The notes under the pieces: generated by a model
Database searches by the model: none
What the model was told of the DNA's origin: nothing
Seen by the model: the letters and a program-made list of their open reading frames with translations, nothing else
Shown here: positions 42,030 to 49,089 of the stretch, one piece after another
Layout of the letters: each line of letters begins with the position of its first letter
Position numbering within the stretch: the first letter of the stretch is position 1
DNA from: Meiothermus ruber DSM 1279
Lineage (GTDB): Bacteria > Deinococcota > Deinococci > Deinococcales > Thermaceae
Assembly: GCF_000024425.1 (NCBI RefSeq)
Contig: NC_013946.1
Span: 1,054,001 to 1,118,000 of the forward strand
DNA: 64,000 nt
Direction of reading: 5' to 3'
Position numbers and translations under genes: made by a program

Positions 42030-42395
42030 TTATCGCTCGGGTGGTTTGGGAAGGTACTGCCGGCCCCAGCGATCTATGGCCTCGATTACCGCCTGTAGGG
42101 CCTGCCCCGCCTCCGTCAAGGCATAGCTGGTGCGCGGGGGCATGGTGGAGTGAATTGTTTTGGAGATGATACCCAGGTGCTCAAGCTTCTCCACGCGCTG
42201 GGCCAGGGTGGCCGGGTTGCAGCCGCCCACGGCCCTGGAAAGCTCGTTAAAGCCTTTCGAACCATCCAATAAGCTGCGAATAATGTGTAGCGTCCACTTC
42301 TCCTGCAGTACGTTGATGGCTTCGTATACAGGGCAAAAGCTGTGGTCTACTTCGGTGGTTTCCGGGGCAATGGCTTTAGCCATACTGCTTTTCAT
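42030..42395 (-). CDS. HxlR-family transcriptional regulator next to yceI
   Basis: A 121-residue winged-helix protein of the HxlR group: SFCPVYEAINVLQEKWTLHIIRSLLDGSKGFNELSRAV, NPATLAQRVEKLEHLGII and the wing MPPRTSYALTEAG. It has the single conserved Cys before the first helix (HSFCPV), the site that senses quinones or electrophiles in some relatives. Divergent from yceI across 112 nt, so it probably controls that gene and itself. A TAGTGT box 6 nt before the first ATG fits a leaderless mRNA; an ATG four codons later is also possible. Confidence 0.9.
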   Translation of the reverse strand: MKSSMAKAIAPETTEVDHSFCPVYEAINVLQEKWTLHIIRSLLDGSKGFNELSRAVGGCNPATLAQRVEKLEHLGIISKTIHSTMPPRTSYALTEAGQALQAVIEAIDRWGRQYLPKPPER

Positions 42396-42428
42396 CTTAG
42401 CACACTATTACTTTCTTTGCCCAAACGC

Positions 42429-42458
42429 TTGACATAACAAACTGCTATAAAATAGTAT
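42429..42458 (+). promoter_or_regulatory. Promoter of yceI
   Basis: TTGACA (42429-42434), 18-nt spacer, TAGTAT (42453-42458), about 50 nt before the yceI start. The HxlR promoter faces the other way in the same interval, so this is a likely target of that regulator. Confidence 0.6.
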
Positions 42459-42507
42459 GCGCTTGTTGATCCGAAGCATGAGCCGGATCAAGCTGGAGGA
42501 GAAGCAC

Positions 42508-43044
42508 ATGAATTGGAACCTGGACAGCAGTCATACCACCGTGGCCTTTGCCGTAAAGCACATGGGCTTCTTTACTGTGCGCGGCCAGTTCAAAAAAGTG
42601 GCCGGTACCGTTACGACCAACGAGCAGGGGGTGCCAAGCCAGATTAGCGTTTCGATTGAGGCCGCCAGCATCGAGACGGGCGAGGCCCAGCGGGACGCTC
42701 ACCTGCGTTCGCCCGACTTTCTAGATGCCGAGCAGTATCCTCAAATACGCTTTGAGAGCAGCCAGGTTGAAGCCCTGGGGCAGAACAGATACAAGATTCA
42801 CGGCAACCTGACCATCCGGGACACCACCCGTCCAGTGACCCTCGAGGCCGAGGTAAGCCCTGCCATCAAAGACCCCTGGGGCCTCACCCGTATTGGGGCA
42901 ACGGCCACGGGTGTGATTAACCGCAAGGACTGGGGGCTCACCTGGAACCAGGTGCTCGAGTTTGGCGCTTTGCTGGTAGGCGAAGAGGTAAAACTCAACA
43001 TCGAGGTCGAGGCGGTTGCGGCGCAGGCCGAAGCAGCGGCCTAA
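42508..43044 (+). CDS. YceI-family lipid-binding protein
   Basis: A 178-residue lipocalin-like beta barrel of the YceI family (the Thermus thermophilus member, TT1927B/TTHA0802, binds a polyprenyl lipid). The body begins [28 protein letters not shown] and has [35 protein letters not shown] and the typical C-terminal [12 protein letters not shown]. No signal peptide is seen at this start, so it is cytosolic here. The ATG at 42508 follows GGAGGAG; an in-frame ATG at 42457 lies inside the promoter. Probably controlled by the adjacent HxlR repressor. An intrinsic terminator follows. Confidence 0.93.
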   Translation: MNWNLDSSHTTVAFAVKHMGFFTVRGQFKKVAGTVTTNEQGVPSQISVSIEAASIETGEAQRDAHLRSPDFLDAEQYPQIRFESSQVEALGQNRYKIHGNLTIRDTTRPVTLEAEVSPAIKDPWGLTRIGATATGVINRKDWGLTWNQVLEFGALLVGEEVKLNIEVEAVAAQAEAAA

Positions 43045-43058
43045 ATCCCTCGAGCCCT

Positions 43059-43092
43059 GCCCGGCACCTGCCAGCAAAGGTGGGTGCTGGGC
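43059..43092 (+). terminator. Terminator after yceI
   Basis: A 10-bp stem (43059-43068 with 43083-43092, one G-U pair) with a 14-nt loop, followed by TTATCT. A moderate match to an intrinsic terminator. Confidence 0.6.
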
Positions 43093-43168
43093 TTATCTGG
43101 GCCTCGCCTTGCGGCAGGATCGTGCTTTAGGTTGATGTGAGAAGCCGGCCGCGGCGCTAACTTAAGCT

Positions 43169-43735
43169 ATGCGCTTTACGCTGGCGCTGTTTGTGTTATG
43201 GTTGGCGGCCTGCGCCCCGACTCACCTGGGGAGCGTGCCCTACTACCCCTACAACCTCGACGATTTTCCCATCTTCACCAGCCCCGCAGGCCAGCCCCTA
43301 TATGGCTGGCGGCGCTATGAGGAGCGCCGCTGGACGGCTGTGGCCCGTAGGCCGCCTGGCGCTTTTGACTTCTCCATCATCCTGGAGCTGGGCCACCCGC
43401 ACTGGCCCAGGCCTCCTTTCCCCAACCCCGTGGACGCCTGTCGCTTTGCTAGGGGTGAGGCGCAACCGGCCTCCATACGCTTGGTGCTGCTCGAGGCCCC
43501 GCCGGGTTTTGGCGTGCGGCTGCAAGAAGCCAATTACAAATTAAGCTGCGGCCGCCTCGAGCGCGACCCGGAGGGTTTTGAGGTGCTGCGCTACGCCACC
43601 TGGCTCGAGGTGCTCTACCGCTTCGAGATACCCCCGGTGGCCCCCGGCACCTACGGTTTGCGCTGGCAGCTTTGGGAGGGGGAGCGGATGCTTGCTGAGG
43701 AAGACCGGCGCTTTACTTTAAGCGCAGGCCGTTAG
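43169..43735 (+). CDS. Predicted lipoprotein of unknown function
   Basis: A 188-residue protein with a short signal peptide and lipobox: MRFTLALFVLWLAAC, cut before C15. The mature part is rich in Pro, Tyr and Trp, with beta patterns (VRLQEANYKLSCG, VLYRFEIPPVAPGTYGLRWQLWEG) suggesting an Ig-like or beta-sandwich domain anchored outside the inner membrane. A TAACTT box lies 5 nt before the ATG. It stands alone between yceI and the acyl-CoA dehydrogenase operon. No family was recognised. Confidence 0.72.
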   Translation: MRFTLALFVLWLAACAPTHLGSVPYYPYNLDDFPIFTSPAGQPLYGWRRYEERRWTAVARRPPGAFDFSIILELGHPHWPRPPFPNPVDACRFARGEAQPASIRLVLLEAPPGFGVRLQEANYKLSCGRLERDPEGFEVLRYATWLEVLYRFEIPPVAPGTYGLRWQLWEGERMLAEEDRRFTLSAGR

Positions 43736-43800
43736 CGCTGGAAGTGCATGGTGGGTATGTGGTAGGGCCGATTGACGGCTTTAGGCTTTGCCGCTAAACT

Positions 43801-43830
43801 TTGACTCAGTATAACTTTGTAATGAGTCAA
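43801..43830. promoter_or_regulatory. Palindromic operator before the acyl-CoA dehydrogenase gene
   Basis: TTGACTCA (43801-43808) and its exact complement TGAGTCAA (43823-43830) flank 14 bases that include a TATAAC box (43810-43815). A TTGCCG box 16 nt upstream of TATAAC could be the -35. A bound repressor would cover the promoter; a TetR-family fatty-acid regulator is a natural guess but is inferred only. Confidence 0.6.
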
Positions 43831-43850
43831 AAAAGGCGTGGAGGTTGGCT

Positions 43851-45596
43851 GTGATTGCAGACAAAAAACTCTCAACCAAAGGCGGTGGCTGGCTCCTGGA
43901 GAAGCCCGAGCAGATCTTCACCCCCGAGGACTTCGACGACACCACCCGCATGATTCAAGAGACCGTGCGGCAGTTTGTGGAGAAAGAATACCGCCCGGTG
44001 GCCGAAGCCCTGGAGCACGGCGAGCTCGAGCACAACATCCCGCTGCTCCGAAAGGCCGGTGAGCTGGGCCTGTTGGGCGTAGAGGTCGGTGAGGAGTACG
44101 GCGGCCTCGACCTGCCCAAAACCGTCAGCACGGTGATTGCCGAGGCCCTGGCCGGCACCGGCGGCTTCAGCGTGACCTACGGGGTGCAGACCTCCATTGG
44201 CCTGCTGCCGCTGGTCTACTGGGGCACCAAGGAACAGAAAGACAAATACCTGGCCAAACTGGTCTCGGGTGAGCTAATCGCGGCCTACTGCCTGACCGAG
44301 CCGCAGTCCGGCTCCGACGCCATGGGGGCCAAGACCCGCGCCGAGCTTTCCGCCGATGGCAAATACTACATCCTGAACGGCACCAAGATGTGGATCTCCA
44401 ACGCCGGCTTTGCCCACCTCTTTACCGTCTTCGCCAAGACCCCGGAGGGCCTGACCGCTTTCCTGGTCGAACGCGACACCCCCGGCCTGCGCCTGGGCGG
44501 CGAAGAGAAGAAGATGGGCATCAAGGCTTCCAGCACCCGCCAGGTCTTCCTGGAAGACGTGAAGGTGCCGGTCGAGAACGTGCTGGGCGAGCTGGGCAAG
44601 GGTCACAAAATCGCTTTCAACGTGCTCAACGTGGGGCGCTACAAGCTGGGGGCGGGGGCCATTGGCGGCGCTAAAGGGGCCCTGGCGCTCTCGGCCAAGT
44701 ACGCCCAGGAGCGCGTGGCCTTTGGAAAGCCCATTGCCCAGTTCGGCCTGATTCAGCAAAAGCTGGCCGAGATGGCCGCGCGCATTTTTGCCGGCGAAAG
44801 CGCGGTCTACCGCACCATGGGCATGATTGACCAGGCCCTGAGCAACCTGGACAAAGCCAACGCCGCCGAGGCGGTGCTCGCCGGCATCGAGGAGTACGCC
44901 ATCGAGGCCAGCATCATCAAGGTGCTGGGCTCCGAGGTGCTGGACTACGTGGTGGACGAAGGGGTGCAGATCCACGGCGGCTATGGCTACTCCGCCGAGT
45001 ACGAGATCGAGCGGGCCTACCGCGACAGCCGCATCAACCGCATCTTCGAGGGCACCAACGAGATCAACCGCCTGCTGATTCCGGGCATGCTCCTGCGCCG
45101 GGCCATGAAGGGCGAACTGCCCCTCTTCGATGCAGCCATGAAGCTGCAAAAAGAGCTGCTGGAGCCCAGCTTCGAGGAGCCCGAGGACAAGGAGCTGGCC
45201 CAGCTCGAGGGCCTCAAAAAGCTGGCCCTGGCGGTGCTGGGTCTGGCCGCCCTCAAGTACGGCAAGCAGATCGAAGAAGAGCAGGAGGTGCTGGCGGTGG
45301 CCGCCGACATTCTGATTGATGTGTTTGCGGCTGAAAGCGCCCTGCTGCGGGCCCGCCGGCTGGGCGGTGGGGTGTATGCCGAGATGGCCGCGCTCTACCT
45401 GTACCAGGCCCTCGACCGGGCCCAGGCCGCGGCGCTCTCGATTCTGCCGCGCCTGGCCGAGGGCGACGATATGCGTCTGATGGCCTCGGCGGCCCGCCGC
45501 CTGACCAAGCACGACCCCGCCGACCTGGTGGCGCTGCGCCGCCGGATTGCCCAGAAGGTGCTGGAAGCGGGCGGCTATCCCCAGCCTAAAGCCTGA
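43851..45596 (+). CDS. Long acyl-CoA dehydrogenase, VLCAD-like
   Basis: FAD enzyme for the first oxidation step of fatty-acid beta-oxidation. At 581 residues it is longer than the common 380-residue form and carries an extra C-terminal helical domain (about 420-581) as in very-long-chain enzymes. Seen: AYCLTEPQSGSDAMG, MWISNAGFAHLFTVFAK, ENVLGELGKGHKIAFNVLN, GGYGYSAEYEIERAYRDSRI and FEGTNEINR. The GTG at 43851 was preferred because GGAGG lies 6 nt before it; a TTG two codons earlier would sit on the ribosome site. It has its own operator and is followed by a relic and then an ACAD11-like gene. Confidence 0.92.
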   Translation: MIADKKLSTKGGGWLLEKPEQIFTPEDFDDTTRMIQETVRQFVEKEYRPVAEALEHGELEHNIPLLRKAGELGLLGVEVGEEYGGLDLPKTVSTVIAEALAGTGGFSVTYGVQTSIGLLPLVYWGTKEQKDKYLAKLVSGELIAAYCLTEPQSGSDAMGAKTRAELSADGKYYILNGTKMWISNAGFAHLFTVFAKTPEGLTAFLVERDTPGLRLGGEEKKMGIKASSTRQVFLEDVKVPVENVLGELGKGHKIAFNVLNVGRYKLGAGAIGGAKGALALSAKYAQERVAFGKPIAQFGLIQQKLAEMAARIFAGESAVYRTMGMIDQALSNLDKANAAEAVLAGIEEYAIEASIIKVLGSEVLDYVVDEGVQIHGGYGYSAEYEIERAYRDSRINRIFEGTNEINRLLIPGMLLRRAMKGELPLFDAAMKLQKELLEPSFEEPEDKELAQLEGLKKLALAVLGLAALKYGKQIEEEQEVLAVAADILIDVFAAESALLRARRLGGGVYAEMAALYLYQALDRAQAAALSILPRLAEGDDMRLMASAARRLTKHDPADLVALRRRIAQKVLEAGGYPQPKA

Positions 45597-45671
45597 ATTC
45601 TCCGATATCCTTTGGGGGCGCATGGCCATGCGCCCCCTGTCTTTTCGATGCTACAATCACCCTAACGCAGC

Positions 45672-45788
45672 CTCGAGGTCTTCGAACGCAGCCAGGGCTG
45701 GCAGGGCGTGCGGCTGGGGTCGGGCGGCGCGCAGGTGGCCTGCCTGGGCCTGGAGGTGCGCCTCGAGGATGTCTTCGGTGTGGCCTGA
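45672..45788 (+). pseudogene. Relic of the end of an unknown (Uma2-like) gene
   Basis: An open stretch without start codon, reading LEVFERSQGWQGVRLGSGGA and ending CLGLEVRLEDVFGVA before a stop. The ending resembles the C-terminus of Uma2/DUF820 family proteins, which are common in this phylum. No N-terminal part is present in the window. It may be a remnant left by deletion; the family link is weak. Confidence 0.35.
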
Positions 45789-45828
45789 GCCTGCCATTAC
45801 CAAACTCCACGCGGTAGACTAAGGCCAA

Positions 45829-47022
45829 ATGACCGCACAAACCACCGACCTGGCGCTGGAAGTTCGCAGGTTCCTCGAGGCCGAGGTGCTGCCCCTCGAG
45901 CCCATCTTCCTGAAGCACGGCTTCAAGGCCGTTCTGCCCGAGCTGGAGCGGGTTCGGCAAAAGGTGAAGGAAAAGGGCTGGTGGCTGCCCCCGCTGCAAA
46001 AGCCGCTGGGTATGGGCCTGGGCCTGGGGGTCTTTGCCCGCCTGAGCGAGGAGCTGGGCCGCAGCCCCCTGGGCCACTACGTCTTCAACACCCAGGCCCC
46101 CGACATCGGCAATATGGAGGTGCTGCTCAAACACGGCACGCCGGAGCAGAAAGCGCGTTTTCTGGAGCCTTTGGCAAAGGGCGAGGTTCGCAGTTCCTTT
46201 GGCATGACCGAGCCCGGGTACCCCGGTTCCAACCCGGTCTGGATGAACACACGGGCGGTGCTCGAGGGCGACCAGTGGGTTATCAATGGGCACAAATGGT
46301 ACACCACCGGCTTCGAGGGCTCGAGCTTCTGTATCGTGATGTGCATCACCGACCCCGAGCAGCCCAACCCCTACGCCCGGGCCAGCCAGATCATCGTGCC
46401 CACCGATGCCCCCGGCTTCCAGCAGGTGCGCAAAATCTCGGTGATGGGGGAGGAGGGCGAGGACTGGATGAGCCACTCCGAAATCCGGCTTGAAAACGTG
46501 CGGGTGCCCCAGGAGAACCTGCTGGGTGCGCGCGGCAAGGGCTTCGCCATCGCTCAGGAGCGGCTGGGGCCGGGGCGCATCCACCACTGCATGCGCTGGA
46601 TTGGCATCGCCCAGCGCAGCCTCGAGCTGATGTGCGCCTACGCCGCCCGGCGCGAGCTTGCCCCCGGCAAGCCCCTGGGTTCGCGCCAGGCCATCCAGCA
46701 CCTGATCGCCGAGTCCCAGGCCGAGATTCACGCGGCCCGGCTGATGGTGCTGGATGCTGCCGAGAAGGTCGAGCAAAAAGGGGCCGAGGGGGCTCGAGTG
46801 GAAATCTCGCTCATCAAATTCTTTGTGGCTGGGGTGTTGCAGCGGGTGCTGGACCGGGCCATCCAGGTGCATGGGGGCCTGGGGATGTCCGACGACCTGC
46901 CGCTCTCGTTCTTCTACCGCCACGAACGGGCCGCCCGCATCTACGATGGGGCCGACGAAGTCCACAAGACCGTGGTGGCTCGAGCCCTGCTCAAGGACTA
47001 TGGCCTGGATATCTCGCTCTGA
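45829..47022 (+). CDS. ACAD10/11-type acyl-CoA dehydrogenase
   Basis: A 397-residue acyl-CoA dehydrogenase, FAD-linked. Seen: RSSFGMTEPGYPGSNPVW (FAD/substrate signature), INGHKWYTTGFEGSSFCIV, and GGLGMSDDLPLSFFYRHERA. In place of the common FEGTNEI the C-terminus reads YDGADEVHKTVVARALL, as in ACAD10/11 and LvaC-like proteins. It is followed 15 nt downstream by an aminoglycoside-phosphotransferase-like gene; in human ACAD10/11 these two units are one polypeptide that handles 4-hydroxyacyl-CoAs. A TAGACT box 8 nt before the ATG suggests a leaderless transcript. Confidence 0.9.
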   Translation: MTAQTTDLALEVRRFLEAEVLPLEPIFLKHGFKAVLPELERVRQKVKEKGWWLPPLQKPLGMGLGLGVFARLSEELGRSPLGHYVFNTQAPDIGNMEVLLKHGTPEQKARFLEPLAKGEVRSSFGMTEPGYPGSNPVWMNTRAVLEGDQWVINGHKWYTTGFEGSSFCIVMCITDPEQPNPYARASQIIVPTDAPGFQQVRKISVMGEEGEDWMSHSEIRLENVRVPQENLLGARGKGFAIAQERLGPGRIHHCMRWIGIAQRSLELMCAYAARRELAPGKPLGSRQAIQHLIAESQAEIHAARLMVLDAAEKVEQKGAEGARVEISLIKFFVAGVLQRVLDRAIQVHGGLGMSDDLPLSFFYRHERAARIYDGADEVHKTVVARALLKDYGLDISL

Positions 47023-47037
47023 CCCAAGGGTACTGCC

Positions 47038-48084
47038 ATGACCGACCAACTCGCCCCCATCCGACCCGGCGAAGAGCTGGACATCGCGCGGCTACAGGCC
47101 TACCTGCTGGAGCACCTGCCAGGGGCCGAAGGCCGCCTCGAGGTGCTGCAGTTCCCCAGCGGTTTTTCCAACCTGACCTACCTGCTCAGGCTGGGCGGGC
47201 AGGAGCTGGTGCTGCGCCGCCCGCCGTTTGGGGCCAACATCAAGACCGCCCACGACATGGCCCGGGAGTACCGGATTCTCTCGGCCCTCAAGCCGGTCTA
47301 CCCCAAGGTGCCCCGGCCCTTGCTCTACTGCCCGGATGATTCGGTGATCGGTGCGCCCTTTTACCTGATGGAGCGCCTGCACGGGGTGATTCTGCGCACC
47401 CAGCCCCCGCCCGACCTGACCCCCGAGCGTATGCGCAAGATTTGCGAGGCCGCGCTCGAGGCCCTGGTCGAGCTGCACAGCCTGGACTATCAGAAAGCTG
47501 GCCTGGGCGACCTGGGCCGGCCCGAGGGCTATGTGGAGCGGCAGGTGCGGGGCTGGACGGAGCGCTACCAGAAGGCCCGCACCGAGGCGGTGCCCGGCAT
47601 GGAGCAGGCCATGGAGTGGCTGGCCGCCCACATCCCGCCAGGCTCGAGCGCCGCCCTGATCCACAACGACTTCAAATACGACAACCTGCTACTGAACCCC
47701 GCCGACCTAACCCAGGTAATGGCCGTGCTGGACTGGGAGATGGCCACCCTGGGCGACCCCCTGATGGATCTGGGCACCACCCTGGGCTACTGGGCAGAGC
47801 CCGACGACCCGCCGGGCCTGCGGCGCTTTGGCCTGACCCACCTGCCGGGCAACCTGCGCCGGGCCGAGCTGGTCGCGGCCTACGCGGCCCGCAGCGGTCG
47901 TAATGTGGATAACATCGTGTTTTATTACGTGTTCGGGCTCTTTAAGGTGGGCGTGATCATGCAGCAGATTTTTTTCCGCTACCAGAAGGGCTACACCCGC
48001 GACCAGCGCTTCGCGGTGCTGATACACCTGATCCGCGAAATCGGTCAGAAGATACAGAAAGCCATCGCCACAGGCGAGGTTTAG
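47038..48084 (+). CDS. APH-family kinase, LvaA/ACAD11-N-terminal like
   Basis: A 348-residue kinase of the aminoglycoside phosphotransferase fold. Seen: FPSGFSNLTYLLRLGGQELVLRRPP (nucleotide Lys region), LIHNDFKYDNLLL (catalytic HxDxxxxN) and VLDWEMATLGDPLMDLG (metal-binding DWE). Paired with the ACAD gene just upstream, it matches the kinase half of ACAD10/11 and the LvaA protein of the levulinate pathway, both of which phosphorylate 4-hydroxyacyl-CoA before dehydrogenation. Antibiotic resistance is unlikely from this context. No ribosome site is obvious, so translation may be coupled to the upstream gene. Confidence 0.88.
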   Translation: MTDQLAPIRPGEELDIARLQAYLLEHLPGAEGRLEVLQFPSGFSNLTYLLRLGGQELVLRRPPFGANIKTAHDMAREYRILSALKPVYPKVPRPLLYCPDDSVIGAPFYLMERLHGVILRTQPPPDLTPERMRKICEAALEALVELHSLDYQKAGLGDLGRPEGYVERQVRGWTERYQKARTEAVPGMEQAMEWLAAHIPPGSSAALIHNDFKYDNLLLNPADLTQVMAVLDWEMATLGDPLMDLGTTLGYWAEPDDPPGLRRFGLTHLPGNLRRAELVAAYAARSGRNVDNIVFYYVFGLFKVGVIMQQIFFRYQKGYTRDQRFAVLIHLIREIGQKIQKAIATGEV

Positions 48085-48110
48085 AGGTATAAGGTACTTT
48101 GTATGGCGTG

Positions 48111-48140
48111 TTGCTGGGCGCTACTACAAAAGCCCAGCAA
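48111..48140 (+). repeat. Perfect 9-bp hairpin before the agmatinase gene
   Basis: TTGCTGGGC (48111-48119) and its exact complement GCCCAGCAA (48132-48140) around a 12-nt loop, 27 nt after the kinase stop codon and 21 nt before the next start. No T-run follows, so it may be a weak terminator, a leader structure or an operator. Confidence 0.6.
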
Positions 48141-48161
48141 TTCAAACTAGGGATATACCTT

Positions 48162-49079
48162 ATGCGATACACCGAACTCGCCTTTACCGGCCCGGCCACC
48201 TTTTTCAAAGCCCCCTACCGGCCCCTTACTGAGCCCTGGCAGGCCGAGGTGGGGCTGTTGGGCCTGCCCTACGACTTTGCCGTGGGCTACCGCCCGGGCG
48301 CCCGTTTTGCCCCCAATGCCCTGCGCGAGGCCAGCGGACGCTACGCACCGGGGCCGGAGGGGTGGTTCGACCTCGAGACCGAGACCTACCGCCTCCAGGG
48401 GGTGCACCTTGTGGACGCGGGCGACGTAGACCCGGCCCAGCTCGAGTACCACGAGACCTTCCGCCGCATTACCGAGGCGGCCCGCGCCCTGCGCGGGCGG
48501 GTGAAACTGCCGGTGTTTGTGGGGGGCGACCACTCGGTTACCTACCCGGTTTTACGGGCCTACGACGACCTCGAGGAACTCCACATCGTCCAGCTCGACG
48601 CACACCTGGACTTCTCGGACAGCCGCAACGCCACCCGCTTTTCCAACAGCAGCCCCTTCCGCCGGGCGGTGGAAGATGTTCCGGGGCTCAAGCAGATCAC
48701 CGTGGTGGGGCTGCGCGGCCTGCGCACCAACCCCGAGGCCTACCAGGCCGCCAAAAACCGGGGCCACACCCTGATTACCGCCCGCACGGTGCGCGAGAAC
48801 CTGCATGGGGTGCTCGAGCGGCTCCCTAAAGGCCAGCGGGTTTACATCAGCTTCGATGCCGACGTGCTCGACCCCTCTATTCTGCCCGGCACCAGCAGCC
48901 CTGAGGTGGAGGGCCTGAGCTACACCCAGGCCATGGCGGTGGTGCGGCAAACGGTTACGCAAAACCAGCTTGTGGGCTTCGACCTGGTCGAACTGGCCCC
49001 CAACCTCGACCCAGGGGGGCTTTCGGCCCTGGTGGGGGCGCGGCTCTTGGCCGAGGTGCTGGCCTGCTGGGCCGGCTGA
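48162..49079 (+). CDS. Agmatinase/arginase-family ureohydrolase
   Basis: Dinuclear manganese enzyme of 305 residues. The three metal motifs are present: GGDHSVTYP, VQLDAHLDFS and ISFDADVLDPS. In Thermus a homologue works as N1-aminopropylagmatinase in the route from arginine to spermidine; this is the likeliest job, but agmatinase and guanidinobutyrase cannot be excluded from sequence. The ATG at 48162 (MRYTELAF) was chosen because upstream codons lie in the hairpin zone. No speA or speE is nearby. Confidence 0.9.
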   Translation: MRYTELAFTGPATFFKAPYRPLTEPWQAEVGLLGLPYDFAVGYRPGARFAPNALREASGRYAPGPEGWFDLETETYRLQGVHLVDAGDVDPAQLEYHETFRRITEAARALRGRVKLPVFVGGDHSVTYPVLRAYDDLEELHIVQLDAHLDFSDSRNATRFSNSSPFRRAVEDVPGLKQITVVGLRGLRTNPEAYQAAKNRGHTLITARTVRENLHGVLERLPKGQRVYISFDADVLDPSILPGTSSPEVEGLSYTQAMAVVRQTVTQNQLVGFDLVELAPNLDPGGLSALVGARLLAEVLACWAG

Positions 49080-49089
49080 ACAGGCGGGT

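Noticed and set aside
47038-48084. Aminoglycoside resistance gene
   Set aside because: Fold is APH-like but it is paired with an ACAD10/11-type dehydrogenase, which points to acyl-CoA metabolism.
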